From Heterobasidion occidentale (Eukaryota; Basidiomycota; Agaricomycetes; Russulales; Bondarzewiaceae), in NCBI GenBank assembly GCA_039111635.1, contig JBCAQO010000022.1:22392-86391 (forward strand): a stretch of DNA of 64,000 nucleotides. Reading direction: 5' to 3'. Positions 1 to 11,966 of this stretch are shown here, piece after piece. The notes below the pieces were generated by a model. It made no database searches. It was given only the letters and a program-made list of their open reading frames with translations, and was not told the DNA's origin. A program made the translations under genes and the position numbers. Position 1 is the first letter of the stretch. Every line of letters starts with the position of its first letter.

Positions 1-2232
1 ATCGTCTTGACATCGCCGTGTGCGCGGTTGTTGTGGTTGCAATCGTTATCATTTATTTGAACCAGCGGAGAAATAGGTATCCTTATCCCCCAGGTCCTAA
101 AGGCCTTCCCATCTTGGGGAACGTTCTCGATATTCCAGAGCAACGCCAATGGCTCACTTACGCCAGATGGGGGCGCGAATCAGGTGAGTGGCAGATATTG
201 TGCTTGACGATGACTACTCCTCAAAAAACCCTCAAAGGCTCTCCAATTATCCGGTTGAACGTGCTGGGAACATCCATAATCGTTGTCAACGATTTGAAAA
301 CAGCTGTAGACCTTTTTGAAAAACGAGGTGATCTTTACTCGAACAGGTGATTCATCCCGAATCCTTTAGTGATTAAGAAGCTCAATAGTCTCATCCAATC
401 ACAGACCACGTATGCCATGGTGAATGAAGCGTGAGTTAGACTTCTTATCTGTATGCTCATAGACTTTGACAAGACGTGCTCTAGGCTCGGCTTCGATTGG
501 GATATCGGTTTCACTGAGGACATGGAACGCTGGAAGATCTGCCGTCGAGAGTTCACCATTCGATTCCGTCAGATTGCCTCTCGAAACTACAGAGATCACG
601 AGCTCGCTGTGACGCACGAACTCCTGAATAAACTTCTAGTTTCTCCTGATGACTTTATGCGACACATCCGATAGTGCGGAATTTTTATGATATTTAATGT
701 TTCAGTGGTGCTGACATTTTACATGTTGGATTACCTGGGACAGCATGGCTGGAACCCTTGTCCTGGATATTGCATACGGGATCAAGGCTAAGCCGGAAAA
801 CGACGAGTATATTGAGATCGCTGAAAAAGGCCTGGAAGGTCTTGAGAAGTCTGGTGATAAGAATATCATCGACATTCTTCCTTGGGGTGCGTGATCGCTA
901 CCACTTTTTCATCAAACGGTGTCTTCGCCGGAGGTACTCTGACCTGCCCTCATTCTAGTCCAGCACCTTCCAGGATGGCTGCCAGGGATGGGGTGGAAGA
1001 GGCAAGTCGATGAATGCAGGAGATGGTCGTTTGCCATGCGTGACACTCCATTCGAGTATGTCAAGACACAATTGGTCAGTTATCTTTCTGGATCTTTAGC
1101 GCAACTCTCTAACAGATATCTAGGTCAAAGGACTTGCAAAACCGTCACTCACAACCGACCTGCTCGAAAACTTAGAAGGGAGGTTTCCCGATCTGAAGAC
1201 GAAGGAATCCTACATCAAGACCATTGCCGGGACGGTATATTCCGGTTAGTCTTATCTTGAACCCCCTACGCGTTGTTCTCATGAATAAAATTCTAGCTGG
1301 TTCAGACACCGTATGTGTTAACATCTATCCACGATCTATTGACCAATCTACTCTGTCAAGACGATCTCTGTGCTTAACGCCCTAGTCCTCACAATGGTCA
1401 TGTTCCCAGATATCCAGCAGCGCGCCCATGCGGAAATCGACCTTGTCATTGGCCCTGATCGTCTTCCAGAGTTCTCAGATGAAGGCGAATTGCCATACAT
1501 CACTGCCATAATCAAGGAACTCCTTCGCTGGAATGTGATCCAACCAATTGGTGTGTGTTCCCGTCGTCGACTAAACCCTCCACTCATCTAGTCCAGCTCT
1601 TCCTCATTCGACCGCATCCGACGACATATACAGGGGTTACTACATCCCGAAGGGTGCTACGGTCCTTGGAAACGCTTGGTCAGTCTTAAGTCGATAGTAT
1701 TTGATTGTGATGTCATTTTGATCACGATGAATCTAAAGGGCTATCCTAAACGACCCTGTAGCTTACCCTGAACCGGAAAAATTCAAGCCGGAAAGATTTT
1801 TGATGTTGAACGGAAAGCTCGACCCAAACGTGCAGGATCCAGGAGTTGCATTTGGCTTTGGCCGAAGGATTTGTCCCGTATGCCTTTCGCGTCCTCCCCC
1901 ATCACACTGATCGTCCTGATATGGTTCTCGACGGCAATGTTTCAGGGTCGATTTATGGCCATGGACTCGATGTGGATCACCACCGCGTGTATTTTGGCTT
2001 CATTCAAGATCGGAAGAGCTGTGGGCCTGGACGGAAAGGAAATCATACCTTCTGGTGAATTTCAGCCAGGGTTGGTCGTGTGAGTCATTTGAGTTACCCC
2101 CTTCATTCGTCGAACAATACTGACCAAGCTGCGTGGATTGGTAGCCACCCACTACCGTTTAAATGTGACATCAAGCCTCGCTCAGAGCGTGCCCTTGCAC
2201 TGATCAGGGCATCGCAAGAGCGATGGGCTTGA
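1..2232 (+). CDS. Cytochrome P450 monooxygenase, 5' end outside window
   Basis: This is a heme-thiolate monooxygenase, probably anchored in the ER by the hydrophobic N-terminus. The reading frame is already open at base 3, so the start codon lies upstream. The proline-rich hinge [12 protein letters not shown] follows the membrane segment. Exons that join in frame: 1-183, 238-346, 389-430, 485-673, 744-886, 959-1074, 1124-1244, 1297-1310, 1361-1550, 1597-1678, 1739-1877, 1946-2079, 2145-2232. Visible motifs are AGSDT (I helix), IKELLRW (ExxR, K helix), PEKFKPERF and the heme loop [11 protein letters not shown]. The heme loop is interrupted by the intron at 1878-1945, just after ICP, and is intact once spliced. 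The 346/389 junction is the only weak one: acceptor 404 would give a stop, acceptor 388 keeps the frame. Substrate and CYP family cannot be assigned. Basidiomycete P450s of this type often act on sterols, terpenoids or aromatics. Confidence 0.93.
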
Positions 2233-3189
2233 CGCTTGGATTCCCGTTTTTTCATGTTGTACCAAAGTACTTGTGGCGTGAGCGATTCTATGTACTTCTA
2301 CATTGTACGTTGACTGCTTTTGTAGATGTTAAATAGAGGATCTTGAATTGAGCAGGACGACTCAAGTACTCGAATATGCTCTACCTGCTGATTTACGGAG
2401 CGCCCCGTTTCTCCGCCATTTGACACTCACAGTTGCAAACTCAATGAGTCATATTGACGTTGCGGACGAAAACAAAAGGCCCCATATCTACAAGTACGCC
2501 ATGTTGTGAGATATAAGGACAACCATGGCGTTGACACATATACATGATCGTGCATCGCTGGCTGAGAGGTCTCGTTGTGGAGTCACGCGAGAGCTACTAT
2601 TTTCTCCTCGAGACAGACTGGTATGTCCTAGTTATGTCCTACACGTAGAACGTCTCAAGCATAAAAAGACCTTGCAATACGACCACTGAATTCATACACA
2701 TCATGACTATGATACGCTGCTCTGTGACGCTGCTCTGTTACTCCTGTTAGGTTGCTGACTAGACTTTTTCTTCTTGAGATACTGAATGCTGAGAATCATC
2801 ATGACGGGTTAGCGGGATTATACTACATTTCACCGCAGAGTTTTATGCCAGTGAATGTCTTTTGATCAGGGTCGTTTGATCATTGTACTTGATTGTAAGT
2901 AGCCTTCATAGATTAAGTATCCTCATTCAATTGTTATCTCAATTACGCGAACATCTTTCATTTCAAATTTGTTCTTGAATTAACCAGCGAGTAATTCATC
3001 CCCACCCCAGATATATAGAAAAGGAAAAGCATAGTAGTACGTAATGAATGCAATGCGCATGTCACATTGAACACACCAATCCCTTGAATCAGGGACGGTT
3101 GAGCGAGATGTGAAGGAAGAGAGCATCTGGAACGAGCCAGCAGTGTCGGCGAAGAGTGCTCGAACACATACCTGCATTGGCGTTCCCAG
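2233..3189. other. Intergenic, no gene seen
   Basis: The stretch is AT-rich compared with the flanking exons and has only short open frames with no recognisable motif. It holds the 3' flank of the P450. Its far end may contain a last exon of the HMG-box gene, which comes in from the opposite strand: a frame at 3177-2980 on the minus strand is open but unconvincing. Confidence 0.5.
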
Positions 3190-4282
3190 TCAGAATTTAA
3201 GCCGACAGCAAAGATCTAAATTACCACTCACACATTCTTGATAATAGACACCGGGCATCGACAAAGGTATGAATGGGGACGGCCACGGCGTCGTGGACGA
3301 AGTGGTCACTGTCCCAGGCGACTCACTGATATATGGAGAGTACGCGATGTCCTAAGGCCAGACTGTCGCATCACAACAAAGCCGAGATTCAACAGGAGAC
3401 ATACCGAAGACATGTTGTACGTCCATTCGGCGGCGAGAGGCGGTGCCGGTTCAACGAAGACGGGATCCGCCTTTTGGAACGCAGGAGACCCATTGCTACC
3501 CGCAGACTGCAAGCCCAGAGCAGCGGCACTCAACGAGGCGGCCTGCGGCGCGTCCGCTTGGTGTGCGCCCGCCTGGCGACTGGCGAGCTCATCGTCAATC
3601 GCGCGCACAGTGGCGACGATGTCCTCCTGCGGCCTGTTCTCGCGCAGCAGCGCCGCGATCTTCTCGATCCGCTCCGCGCTGTCCCTCCCGTTCCGGTTCG
3701 TCCTCCGAGTCGCGCGCTCGCGCGCTTCTTGCGCGCATAGCGGTAATCGAGGTGCTGTTGCTTGTGGAGACGATCCCTCTCCTTCGCAAGGGCTGCCCAA
3801 GGCTCCTTCTCTTCGGACATACCTTTCCATGTCTTTCCCTTCATTTTGCTCAGTACCAAGTGGTCCCGCTCGACCTCACTCAAGGTGTTGCGGTTCTCCT
3901 TGATGAAGAAGCTCCTGAACAAGATAAACTTGTTACATGGTCTCGGGACGTGATAGGAGTTTTTGCGCGTGCTGTGCTTGCGCCGGAGCTTGCATGGTTG
4001 TTTCTGCGGTGATGGGGGTAACGAGTCTATATAACGATGGAGTTTGAAGCAAGGTGCTGCCGGAGAGGGCGGGCGAGAGGGCGGGGCACAGGGTGGAGGG
4101 AGGTTGAGAGGCATGGGAAACAGGGTATGCGAAAGGCTGGACATCGGCGACAGTTGAGTCAGTGATGTCCTCTTCAGAGAACGAGTAGGAGATGAAAGGA
4201 AGATCATTGACCTCATTGTGAATTGCCTCACCGAGGGCGCCTACTAGTTCGGGGTTAATATGCCATAGAAATTGAAACAAAG
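3190..4282 (-). CDS. HMG-box transcription factor, gene model incomplete
   Basis: A nuclear sequence-specific HMG-box protein is expected. The box lies at about 3960-3735 on the minus strand. It runs from HVPRPCNKFILFRSFF through NTLSEVERDHLVLSKMKGK and WKGMSEEKEPW to HLDYRYARKKR, matching the HVPRPxNAFILFRS...SK..G..W..M...EK.PW pattern of fungal (MATA_HMG-like) boxes. One residue is missing in the WxxM...EKxPW segment. An acidic N-terminal frame (SFSEEDITDSTVADVQ) sits one frame off and can be joined by an intron ending at an AG near 4010. After the box the best frame (ENRPQEDIVATVRAIDDEL) is also shifted and I find no GT-AG pair to explain it, so this may be a frameshift or an error. An intron at 3404-3352 then leads to a Ser/Thr/Pro-rich tail near 3340-3240. 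Start and stop are uncertain. Confidence 0.65.
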
Positions 4283-4414
4283 ATGATAGCTACGTCTATG
4301 CCACGCATGGATGGAGGTCTTCGGTTTCGATCTTCGTTTGAGTGGCATGAGGGAATGTTCGGCCTGGTGTCCCGACGCAGGCTGGAGGCTTTCGGCAGGT
4401 GAAAGCGCGGTCGT

Positions 4415-4715
4415 TAATGTCAGTGCTCGCTTGTTTATACGCACATCGAGTGCGTATAAGCAGGGATTTTGAGAGACCAGGCTCGATGCTGGTGTTGCGG
4501 TGGGTAGAGGGGCAATGAGGTGGAGGCTGCAGATAAGCAGGATTAGCGACACGGCATTGGCAACATCAATGAGCAGCGCACGTTGTCGAGAGCTCCGTTC
4601 AGAGATATATAGTGATATGGGCGTTGTCGATGCATGATGGTAACGGATGAGATGCAAAGAAGATACGTGGTGGTGTGTCGATGAGGAGGAGACGAGGAGA
4701 TGACGAGCTATTTAG
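4415..4715 (-). promoter_or_regulatory. 5' module, locus A, upstream of the HMG-box gene
   Basis: Reading on the minus strand, a TATA-like CTAAATAG (4715-4708) follows a GCTTTGTGAACAATG element (near 4800). An ATG comes about 80 nt later, then a donor GTGCGC, an acceptor CTGCAG, and the motif AAGCGAGCACTGACATTA (4432-4415). The order and spacing match the other loci of this family. The HMG-box gene starts directly downstream on the same strand, and an acceptor-like GTAG sits before its first plausible coding exon. The module may therefore provide its promoter and leader. The transcript link is an inference. Confidence 0.5.
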
Positions 4716-4949
4716 GTGGATTTTGGCGACGGTGACCGCATTAACTGCCACAAGCGGACAAGACCTAGTGGCGAAGGGTGGCGACCGTTTAGTCATTGTT
4801 CACAAAGCTTTAGCCGCAAGCCACACATTGGTCCATGCTCAGACAGAACTTCTATTCTGGGAAAATGACGAGGTGGCATCCGACTGCAAGTGGCGGAGTG
4901 TGAAACTGAACAAGCATAGTTTTTCATCGACGAGCGAGCGCTGAATAAA

Positions 4950-6500
4950 ACACAGGCAACACAGAGATTCCTAGGAGCGCCGCAGCAACTTTAAGTTCAA
5001 GATACGTGCGAGCCAATCATGCCATATACGTCAAGTTTTGGCATGCACGATGGGAGTTCTCCCCAGAGACAAGGTATCAACACAAGACTGCTGCGATCTT
5101 CTGAAGGGATCGAGTCGCAGAGGTTCATGGCGTGGCAAAATTTAGAACGTCTAGTCGCGGAGAGCTCTGACTAGCCAACGTTCTACAAAAGCTAGATACG
5201 GTCTAGTCTAGACCACCATCGAGTCCATCCGAGTCAGGCTTTCGCATGACGCAGTGCTGCAGCGCATATCGCAGCGGGCGTGGCTATGCTCGTGTCCGCC
5301 GAAAGGCACTTCAATAGTGCGGAGACAAGAGGGAAGATCTCGCGCATGGCAGCCTAGTCGGGACTGTGAGGACCCTCTAAGTTCATCGGATGTGGCGTTG
5401 TCTGTCAGTCGAATTTGTAAGGATGGGTGGCGCGGAGGGCTGGCGGACCGTACACAGTAAAATATCGCCGTAATGTGTGCCCTCCCGGTACGCTCTCTCT
5501 CTCTTATCAGACTCGCGACTCCCGTGAGTCCTCTATGAATTTCCAGCTCGGAATGTACGCAACCCTAAGTTTCTTTTGTGTAGTCCATGGATGAGAGTCT
5601 GGGAATTACATCTGTCCAGCGCTCCAGGGAATGTGGTTCCGGAATTGAGCCTGGGAGAGGGCCCGGCAGGCTCTTGCACAATGCCTGCGGGAGTCGGGGT
5701 CTTCACCGCATGTACAGGAGAAAAGCCTGAGGCGGAAAATTGAGTTTTGACGCATGAAAGCTAGTCGAGAGCAGGGATGGGACAATCTCTGCTAATAGAC
5801 GTGGCAAAAGACTGGCTACGCTGGTCGCTGCAACCGGCCGAGCGGAGCTTAAAGTGTGTTGGGTCGCGCACTGGTCGCGCAGAGCCTCAATGTGGACTTT
5901 CTCCTCCATGATGATAAGTGCAGTAAGGTCCAGACGTCCAGACGCACTTTCAAAGGCACGTCGATGTAGACTGAATAGAAATGTATTGATTCCACCCCGA
6001 GATTGACAAAAAATTCCATGCCATCCAATGTATATATGAGCAATCCCCCTTGACACTATCCCCTTCCCTCCAAATTCTCGCAGCTATGCGCAGCTGCGGC
6101 ACAGTATTTGTCGGAATTACACGTGCTACTGCGAACTTTGACCGGATTTCAAAGAGTTCGCCGATTTCTATAGGGAACGAGGCAAGGAAAGCGTACGAGA
6201 GTTTTCGAGTTCTGCCTACCAGCTTTTGCCAGCAGTGTTGACCAAGGACACAAGGCGTCGAACCACGGGCGAACGTCTAGAGTCAACGACTCAAGGAGAG
6301 CGCGGGCGATGTCACGATGTCCGGCTGCCATATGTTGCCAGCAACAATGGCTGATCGCCCGTCAGTCATTGCCAATGAGGCCGCCTAGCCCGTCTAGTCG
6401 TAGGCGGTCGGCGCGGATGATTGGAAGGAAATCATCATTTCCTGCAGCCTACATAGTATGGGTATTTCAACTCCACGGATGCGAATGCCTTGATAAGCAC
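4950..6500. other. Intergenic, no confident gene
   Basis: Only short open frames are present. The longest (6056-5703, minus, 117 codons) has an ordinary composition with no motif that I recognise. No repeat, tRNA or transposon end was noticed here. Confidence 0.4.
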
Positions 6501-6670
6501 CTACCTTAATGCCACTGCGCTGCCGACAACCATTATTCTCAGAAGATTCAGGAGATGTGCCAGAGGCCGCGCCAAACTGATGCATCTGGAGCTCGATGCG
6601 CTTGATTCTATACCGCGCGCGCTAATCCATCTGGCGTGCCTGTCCGCGTCAATCGCGGTTGAATAGAACC

Positions 6671-7010
6671 ATGTCGGTGCTCGTTTGCTCATATCTATAT
6701 TGGGTGCAGATGAGCGATATTTGTACAGAAATAAGGCCAATTTGGAAGGACTACAAAGACCCGGGTTAGCGACCAGAGGTCGAGGGGGTAGATGAAGGAC
6801 ATACGTTATCAAGGGACCTAATGGCACTGAAAGTTTTGTTTTTGAATGAGAGCGATGAGAGGAGTCGAACAAAGCGAATGGTCACTGTTGTTAAAAATGA
6901 GAGGCCGTGGAGGTCTACTTATATGACTTGAATCGCCTGCCACCCAGACTGCCGCTACCAGCGGATGGGCCGTGGGCCGCGCGCTTATTGTCCACAAGGT
7001 GGCCAATTGT
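6671..7010 (-). promoter_or_regulatory. 5' module, locus J (diverged copy)
   Basis: On the minus strand a CTTGTGGACAATAAG element (near 7000) is followed by a CATATAAG TATA box (about 6925-6918). A donor GTATGT follows TGATAAC (about 6806) and an acceptor TTTGTAG lies near 6755. A diverged motif AAACGAGCACCGACAT occurs at 6686-6671. The same order occurs at the other loci. A 63-codon frame starting just before the motif (ATG AGC AAA CGA) follows, but nothing shows that it is translated. Confidence 0.5.
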
Positions 7011-7770
7011 TTTCAGGAGCGATCCAGACTCCGCCACATCCAAGAGTTTGCAGTGCTATTGCCGGCGTACACTCATATGGCGTCTCAGAAAAAAACGACA
7101 ATTGCTTTAGCATAGAATCAGGAATCTTGTCGCAAAAGGCATTGACTAGTCAACCAAAACATAACCACGACAGAAAGCACAAACATACTTGAATGTCAGA
7201 AAGACCTGCAGGGCATTGACGCATTTGCATATGCAGCTAGTGGCGGCACCGCTGCTCAGATACTTTCAGTCCAAGCAGTGAGTCCTACCACAGATGAAAG
7301 ACCATGCACGGACACAGTGCTGGCTATAGCAGACCGGGATCTACTCAGTTGCCTACAAAAGGCCGTTCAATGGATGTCAGGATGATCATAGATATTGAGA
7401 GCATGCATACCATCAGGATGGGACTAAGAACGGCGAGTGTGGTATATTTAGCGCCCAGCGTGACTAACATCATATCGGCGGTCAGAGAGCACCCACTCGT
7501 CACCTGAGACCAAGAAAAGTTTACGTTTCGGTTCGAGGAAATTTTTGGCGGCCACCTCAGGCATTTAGAGCGCTGCTGTGTGCATGTTAGACTATGGATT
7601 TCGGAGCGGCAGTGGAAGTGAGGTCGTTTGCTGGGGATACGACAAGCAACCATTTCTGGAGGAATCGGTAGTAGTAGTCATCAGACTACTCACTTGTACA
7701 TGTCCATCCCACGGCGGCTGTAGTCCATCAAACTTGGCAAACACCGTGGTGAATGTCAATCCTCCAAGGT

Positions 7771-8153
7771 TACAGGGTCTTGCATAATTTTTGAGAAAGT
7801 CGTGCCAGGAAAAAACGGGTTCCTGAGCGCTTCATTCTCGATATGAGAGAAAAGCGCCGGACCTCCCTGCGTGACCCGCCTGTGACGATCACTCGCCGCT
7901 GCTGTCTTCGATAATCCCAGTCAATAACTAGCTCTCAAACTCAACGAGGAATAGGTGGACCCATGGTAAGGTTGATTGAAGTACTACAAAGAGGTGAGCA
8001 CACAGTGAGCTGGAAGCAGTAGCCCCGAGCCATGAGGGCGTGACAAGGTTTTGCCGATCATCCCGGCCTGCAGTGCCCAGTTAGGCAAGTCCTGGTTCAG
8101 GAACCCGGTTTTTCTCTGATGCAACTCTCTCAAAAATTATGCAAGACCCTGTA
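7771..8153. mobile_element. MITE with long terminal inverted repeats and TA flanks
   Basis: The left end CAGGGTCTTGCATAATTTTT (from 7773) is the reverse complement of the right end (to 8151). Similarity continues inward for about 60 nt with some mismatches, including a shared GGGTTCCTGA block. TA occurs on both outer sides, as expected of a TA target-site duplication. At about 0.38 kb with no coding capacity it fits a non-autonomous Tc1/mariner-like MITE. Superfamily placement rests on the TA flanks and the CAGGG end only. Confidence 0.85.
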
Positions 8154-8169
8154 GTTGTTGGTCCAGAAT

Positions 8170-9110
8170 TACAAGGGCATCACCTCCCCACTAAAAACAA
8201 CAATGATGGAGAGCAGGAAGATCAGCGATGATTCGCAGATCCTCGATGCCACACAGGAACACGTTGTTCTATAGTTAGAATGGACTCAAGCGTAGCAACT
8301 CCGATCAGGGTAGGAAAACGCAAAAACCAACAAAGTTTGTTCAGATAGGGTCGAAAGCGGCAAAGGTTCGGTTAAAATTGGGCTGCGGAGAAAGAGCGAT
8401 GGACAAGGCTAGATCTGGCTAGATCCGCAATACAGCCTTACTGATTGCAGTGCCTGATCCGATCTCATCGTGGAAAGCATTCTTGATGGTCCTGATGATG
8501 GATGCAGAGTCGTCGGCAACGGGGAACCTATTTGAAGCAACACAATTCAGTTTGCGCATCAGGCTGCATCAGGGAGCTTGGTAGGATGTAGGAGTATTAC
8601 GGAGTGAGGGCGAGGTTTCAAGGAGGGGAGAGAGCAAGAAGGGAGCGAGGAGAGGACAATGGATCAAGGCACCCACTCCAGATGCGGGAGAGTTTACGAG
8701 ATCCGTTCCGTGTCGGAGACCTCATGCAGAGCTGTCAGATGCGCCTCGAGCGACGAGAACTGGAAAGGTATATCAGAAACTACTTGTACAGACTCCTGCA
8801 GACTCTCCAAGCTCAAAGTGGAGATGCCAAGCAGGTTGTCGGACAAGAGACTTGCGCAGACAAATTTACCATCACCAAGATCAGGATGCGAGGCGGGTAT
8901 TACGAGGAAACTTCACAGATGTGCCTATAGTTCCTAGTCTCTACGACGGAGAGAAGTGCGGAACGTATTCAGGATCGACAGCCGTGAGAGCCTCGACGAG
9001 AACGGAAGCAACGGGGGCCTGAGAGACATAAGCTACCATAAGGAGGCAAAAACACAGGGTGATCAGTGACCTCGGCGGGATCCAGAGAACAGGACACGCC
9101 TATCACTTGA
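8170..9110 (-). pseudogene. Decayed or unresolved multi-exon gene
   Basis: Several short protein-like stretches lie in order on the minus strand. They include MVAYVSQAPVASVLVEAL (about 9035), LEAHLTALHEVSDTERIS (about 8735), DDSASIIRTIKNAFHDE (about 8510) and IEDLRIIADLPALHH (about 8245). They are separated by stops that are only partly explained by GT-AG introns. Codon composition in these pieces looks coding. I do not recognise the family. The MITE lies just beyond the 3' end. Confidence 0.3.
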
Positions 9111-9267
9111 CCGGAACCATTGCGCGCGCTTGGATCTACATGGATCAGTTGGCGTGAGAGAGGTGGGGTGGCCCAACATCGCGCGTTTCAAAGGACGAGG
9201 AAAAATCGAACAAATACCACGCTAGCTTGAGACGGTGCGATGGAGGCAGAGCGGAGGCCGGAAGCTG

Positions 9268-9302
9268 TTGGGGAGGAGGGGAGGGAGGGGAGGGGAGGGA
9301 CG
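9268..9302 (+). other. G-rich tract, possible G-quadruplex
   Basis: The + strand has at least five closely spaced GGG/GGGG runs with 1-2 nt loops (GGGGAGGAGGGGAGGGAGGG and onward). It lies about 200 nt upstream of the rhodopsin-domain start codon. Structure formation is an inference from the sequence pattern. Confidence 0.6.
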
Positions 9303-9503
9303 TGGGCAGGAGGCAGAAGCGAAAACGTGACGGTCACGGCGTTGATGCAAACGCAGGCTTGAAGCCGCTCATGGTCCCATGAAGGCTTCGACTTCGATGC
9401 CGACCCTCTCAAATACCCATCCTCTCCCATTCTCTCCAACATCGCCACTCTTTACCGACTCAGACACGATAGCTCACGCTCACGCATCCCGCACCCAGCT
9501 TTC

Positions 9504-11011
9504 ATGGGTATAAATATCCACGATCCTTTAGTGCAGATCAAAGGTATCTCGTTTTCTTCCCGGTTTTGTCACTTTGCTCAGCCGCGTTGTAGTTACCCAG
9601 TCAGTATGTGGATTCATCGCGATATGCATGACCGCTGTGCGTGTGTACATCCGACGCGGGAGGTACTGGTGGGACGATGCGTGGGCTTTCTTCTCCCTCT
9701 TGAGGTCCGCCATTTCGCTCGAGGCTCGTTTATCGTCACTTTTTTTCTCATCTAAGCGCGCGCTTGCAGTCTCTTCATCCAATTTGCGAGCGTGTTCATG
9801 CACGTCGATGACCCCTCGGAACTCTCAAAAACGAATCGTATCGCAGCATACTATCTCATGGCGAGCACATTTTATACCGTCATTGGTCCGCCAGACTCTC
9901 CATCCTCTTCTCCATCATTCGAATCGACCCCGACCCCAAATTCGCCGACGACTCCGCTGGATCGTCGCAGTTTTCATTTTTGCCATCTTTTTCTTCCTTG
10001 CCCAGCTCATGTGGGTCTGCGAGCCCGAGCCCGGTTGGAAAGACGAGCGCAGCCCACAGTGCAAGCTGAACAAGGAAGTCGCGATATGCCAGCTCGTTTG
10101 TACGCCTGTTCGATCCCATATGCATATTCTTGTGGACTGACTGACCGCATCGCAGCCGACGTTTTCTCAGATCTCCTCCTCATACTCCTCCCCCTTCGTC
10201 TCATCCACGGCATCAAAGATCGTGGTCTCCGCCGACGCTTGATCTTCATTTTCTCAACGTCTAGTAAGCATTTTGCCTTCGAGATCGTATGTTGTATCCT
10301 CACCATCGCTCTACAGTCATCACGACCATCGTCTCCCTTGTGCACGCTGCCTACATCATCACGGGCGGCGGCATCAAAGTCATCATCTCCGCCCTCGTCG
10401 AGGACTGCATGTCCCTCTCCGTCGCAAACGTTCCCGTCGTCGCGACCGCGCTCGTGCGGCGGTTCGGGCTGCGCGACCAAACGGAAGACCCGACGTCCTT
10501 CGCGGACGAGTCGCCCGACGGCCCGCGCTTCTCGTCCTTCCGCTTCAAGTCGCGCATCACGGGCGGGCGCTCGACGCACGGCACGTTTGGGTTCACGACG
10601 CGGCAGGCGCGCGCGCGCGGGCTCGTCAGCGGCGGGACGACGACGGACGGGTCGGGGTCCGGCACGGACACGGACCTTGGGCTGACGAGCAAGGGCACGC
10701 TCAGCGCCGCGTACACGCTTGACGAGGCGCAGACGCGCAAGGACGCGCATTATATCAGCGTCGGCTCGCTGCAGGGGGACTCGCAGTGGCGGCCGAGCCT
10801 CGATCCCTCCGCGCGGGTGACGATGCAGAAGGGGGAGGGGGACCACTATATCAGCGTCGGGTCGGTGAGGGTGCAGGAGCCCCTGCGGGAGGTCGAGGAG
10901 GTGGATGAGGAGGCGCGAGTGGGCGGGACGGGGCGGGCGGTACCCATGAGGATTGGCGCGCTGTGGACGGGCAGGCAGAGGCAACAGGCTGGCTTTGCCC
11001 GAGGGCCTTGA
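9504..11011 (+). CDS. Fungal rhodopsin-domain integral membrane protein, frame disrupted
   Basis: This is a multi-pass membrane protein of the fungal rhodopsin-domain type: RRGRYWWDDAWAFFSLL, a CEP segment after an Ile/Phe-rich helix, SDLLLILLPLRLI, IVSLVHAAYIITGGG and DCMSLSVANVPVVATAL. Its cellular role is unknown. Predicted exons: 9504-9543, 9593-9704, 9770-9885, 9971-10099, 10156-10263, 10317-11011. The hydrophilic C-terminal tail contains two HYISVGS repeats. Between 9886 and 9970 the DNA encodes the expected SARLSILFSIIRIDP and RRRLRWIVA segments, but each is one base out of frame. The same stretch begins with GT, ends with CAG and can be removed to restore the frame. The annotated join treats it as an intron, which would delete part of one transmembrane region. 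The alternative is two 1-nt deletions near 9884 and 9940. Confidence 0.8.
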
Positions 11012-11966
11012 TGGCGCTTAGACTGCACGAAGAGAGTCGGGGATTGTTGTGTACGTTGTTCTGTTGTGCTCACCTGCTCGCTGTATACCGCATCTATGTA
11101 CTAGGATATAATGTGTAGTATTCGTTCTTGTCGCTCACATGATCTGGTAATGCTACCTTTCTTGGAGATCGTCGATTTCGTGTGGCTCAGCGATGCGACG
11201 TCCTGCGTTCCTCTGCGTGCCTTCGTCCTGACCAGATTGATGTCGATCGGTGACATCAACTGGGACTGGATGGCTGGGTGTCCAGCAGCGGACACCTACA
11301 GATACCTCACGGCTCGAAGTGTACTGCTCTGCGAGGCTCTGTCGCCGTTCTATCAGTAGCACTTGCTATCATCGAGAGATATCGTGAATGGAATGCCGTA
11401 AGAGCATGGTATGACGAAGAGCGAATCTCTCAGTGGCGTTGACAGCTTGGCAACTTGTAGAACCTCTGACCGTTCAGCCTCGATCGCGATTCGATCGAAA
11501 CCATGGAGAACGACGCCTGGTCCACGGGAGTATAAAAAATACCGCTTGAGGATGAGGCTCTATGGAGGTTCCGATCCTGGGCCTCACTCATAACCTGCTC
11601 ATGTGCCTTGAGAAATTTTCATATGCAACGATAGCGGTTCATGCATTATCGTGCACCAGTATTGCCATCAATCCTGTCATATTATCAGATGAAGACGAAT
11701 AGAATAAAGGAAGTGCGGTATTATTGTATATCAAAACACGGTCGAGAACATGGATTTGAGGTGAACGATGGCTCCGTTCCGTAGAACTTGCTGTAACGGA
11801 ATGGGGGAGCGCGTCGACGAGAAGGCACAGGGAAAAGGAAATAGTCAGCACCCCTTAATGAAGTAGCTATCGGATGCGCAAGACAAATGGTCACCTTTTA
11901 ATAAACACGAAAGCGCGTGTTCCCTCCCACACCGACTGCACATGCGCGACCCACGGGCCACACGTC
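11012..11966. other. Intergenic between convergent genes
   Basis: This is the shared 3' flank of the rhodopsin-domain gene (+) and the cupin-like gene (-). Short open frames are present, but none has a domain or convincing exon structure. No repeat was noticed. Confidence 0.5.

Noticed and set aside
353..430. Frameshift in P450 exon 3
   Set aside because: Using the acceptor at 388 keeps the frame through TTYAMVNEA and on to the next exon, so no break is required.
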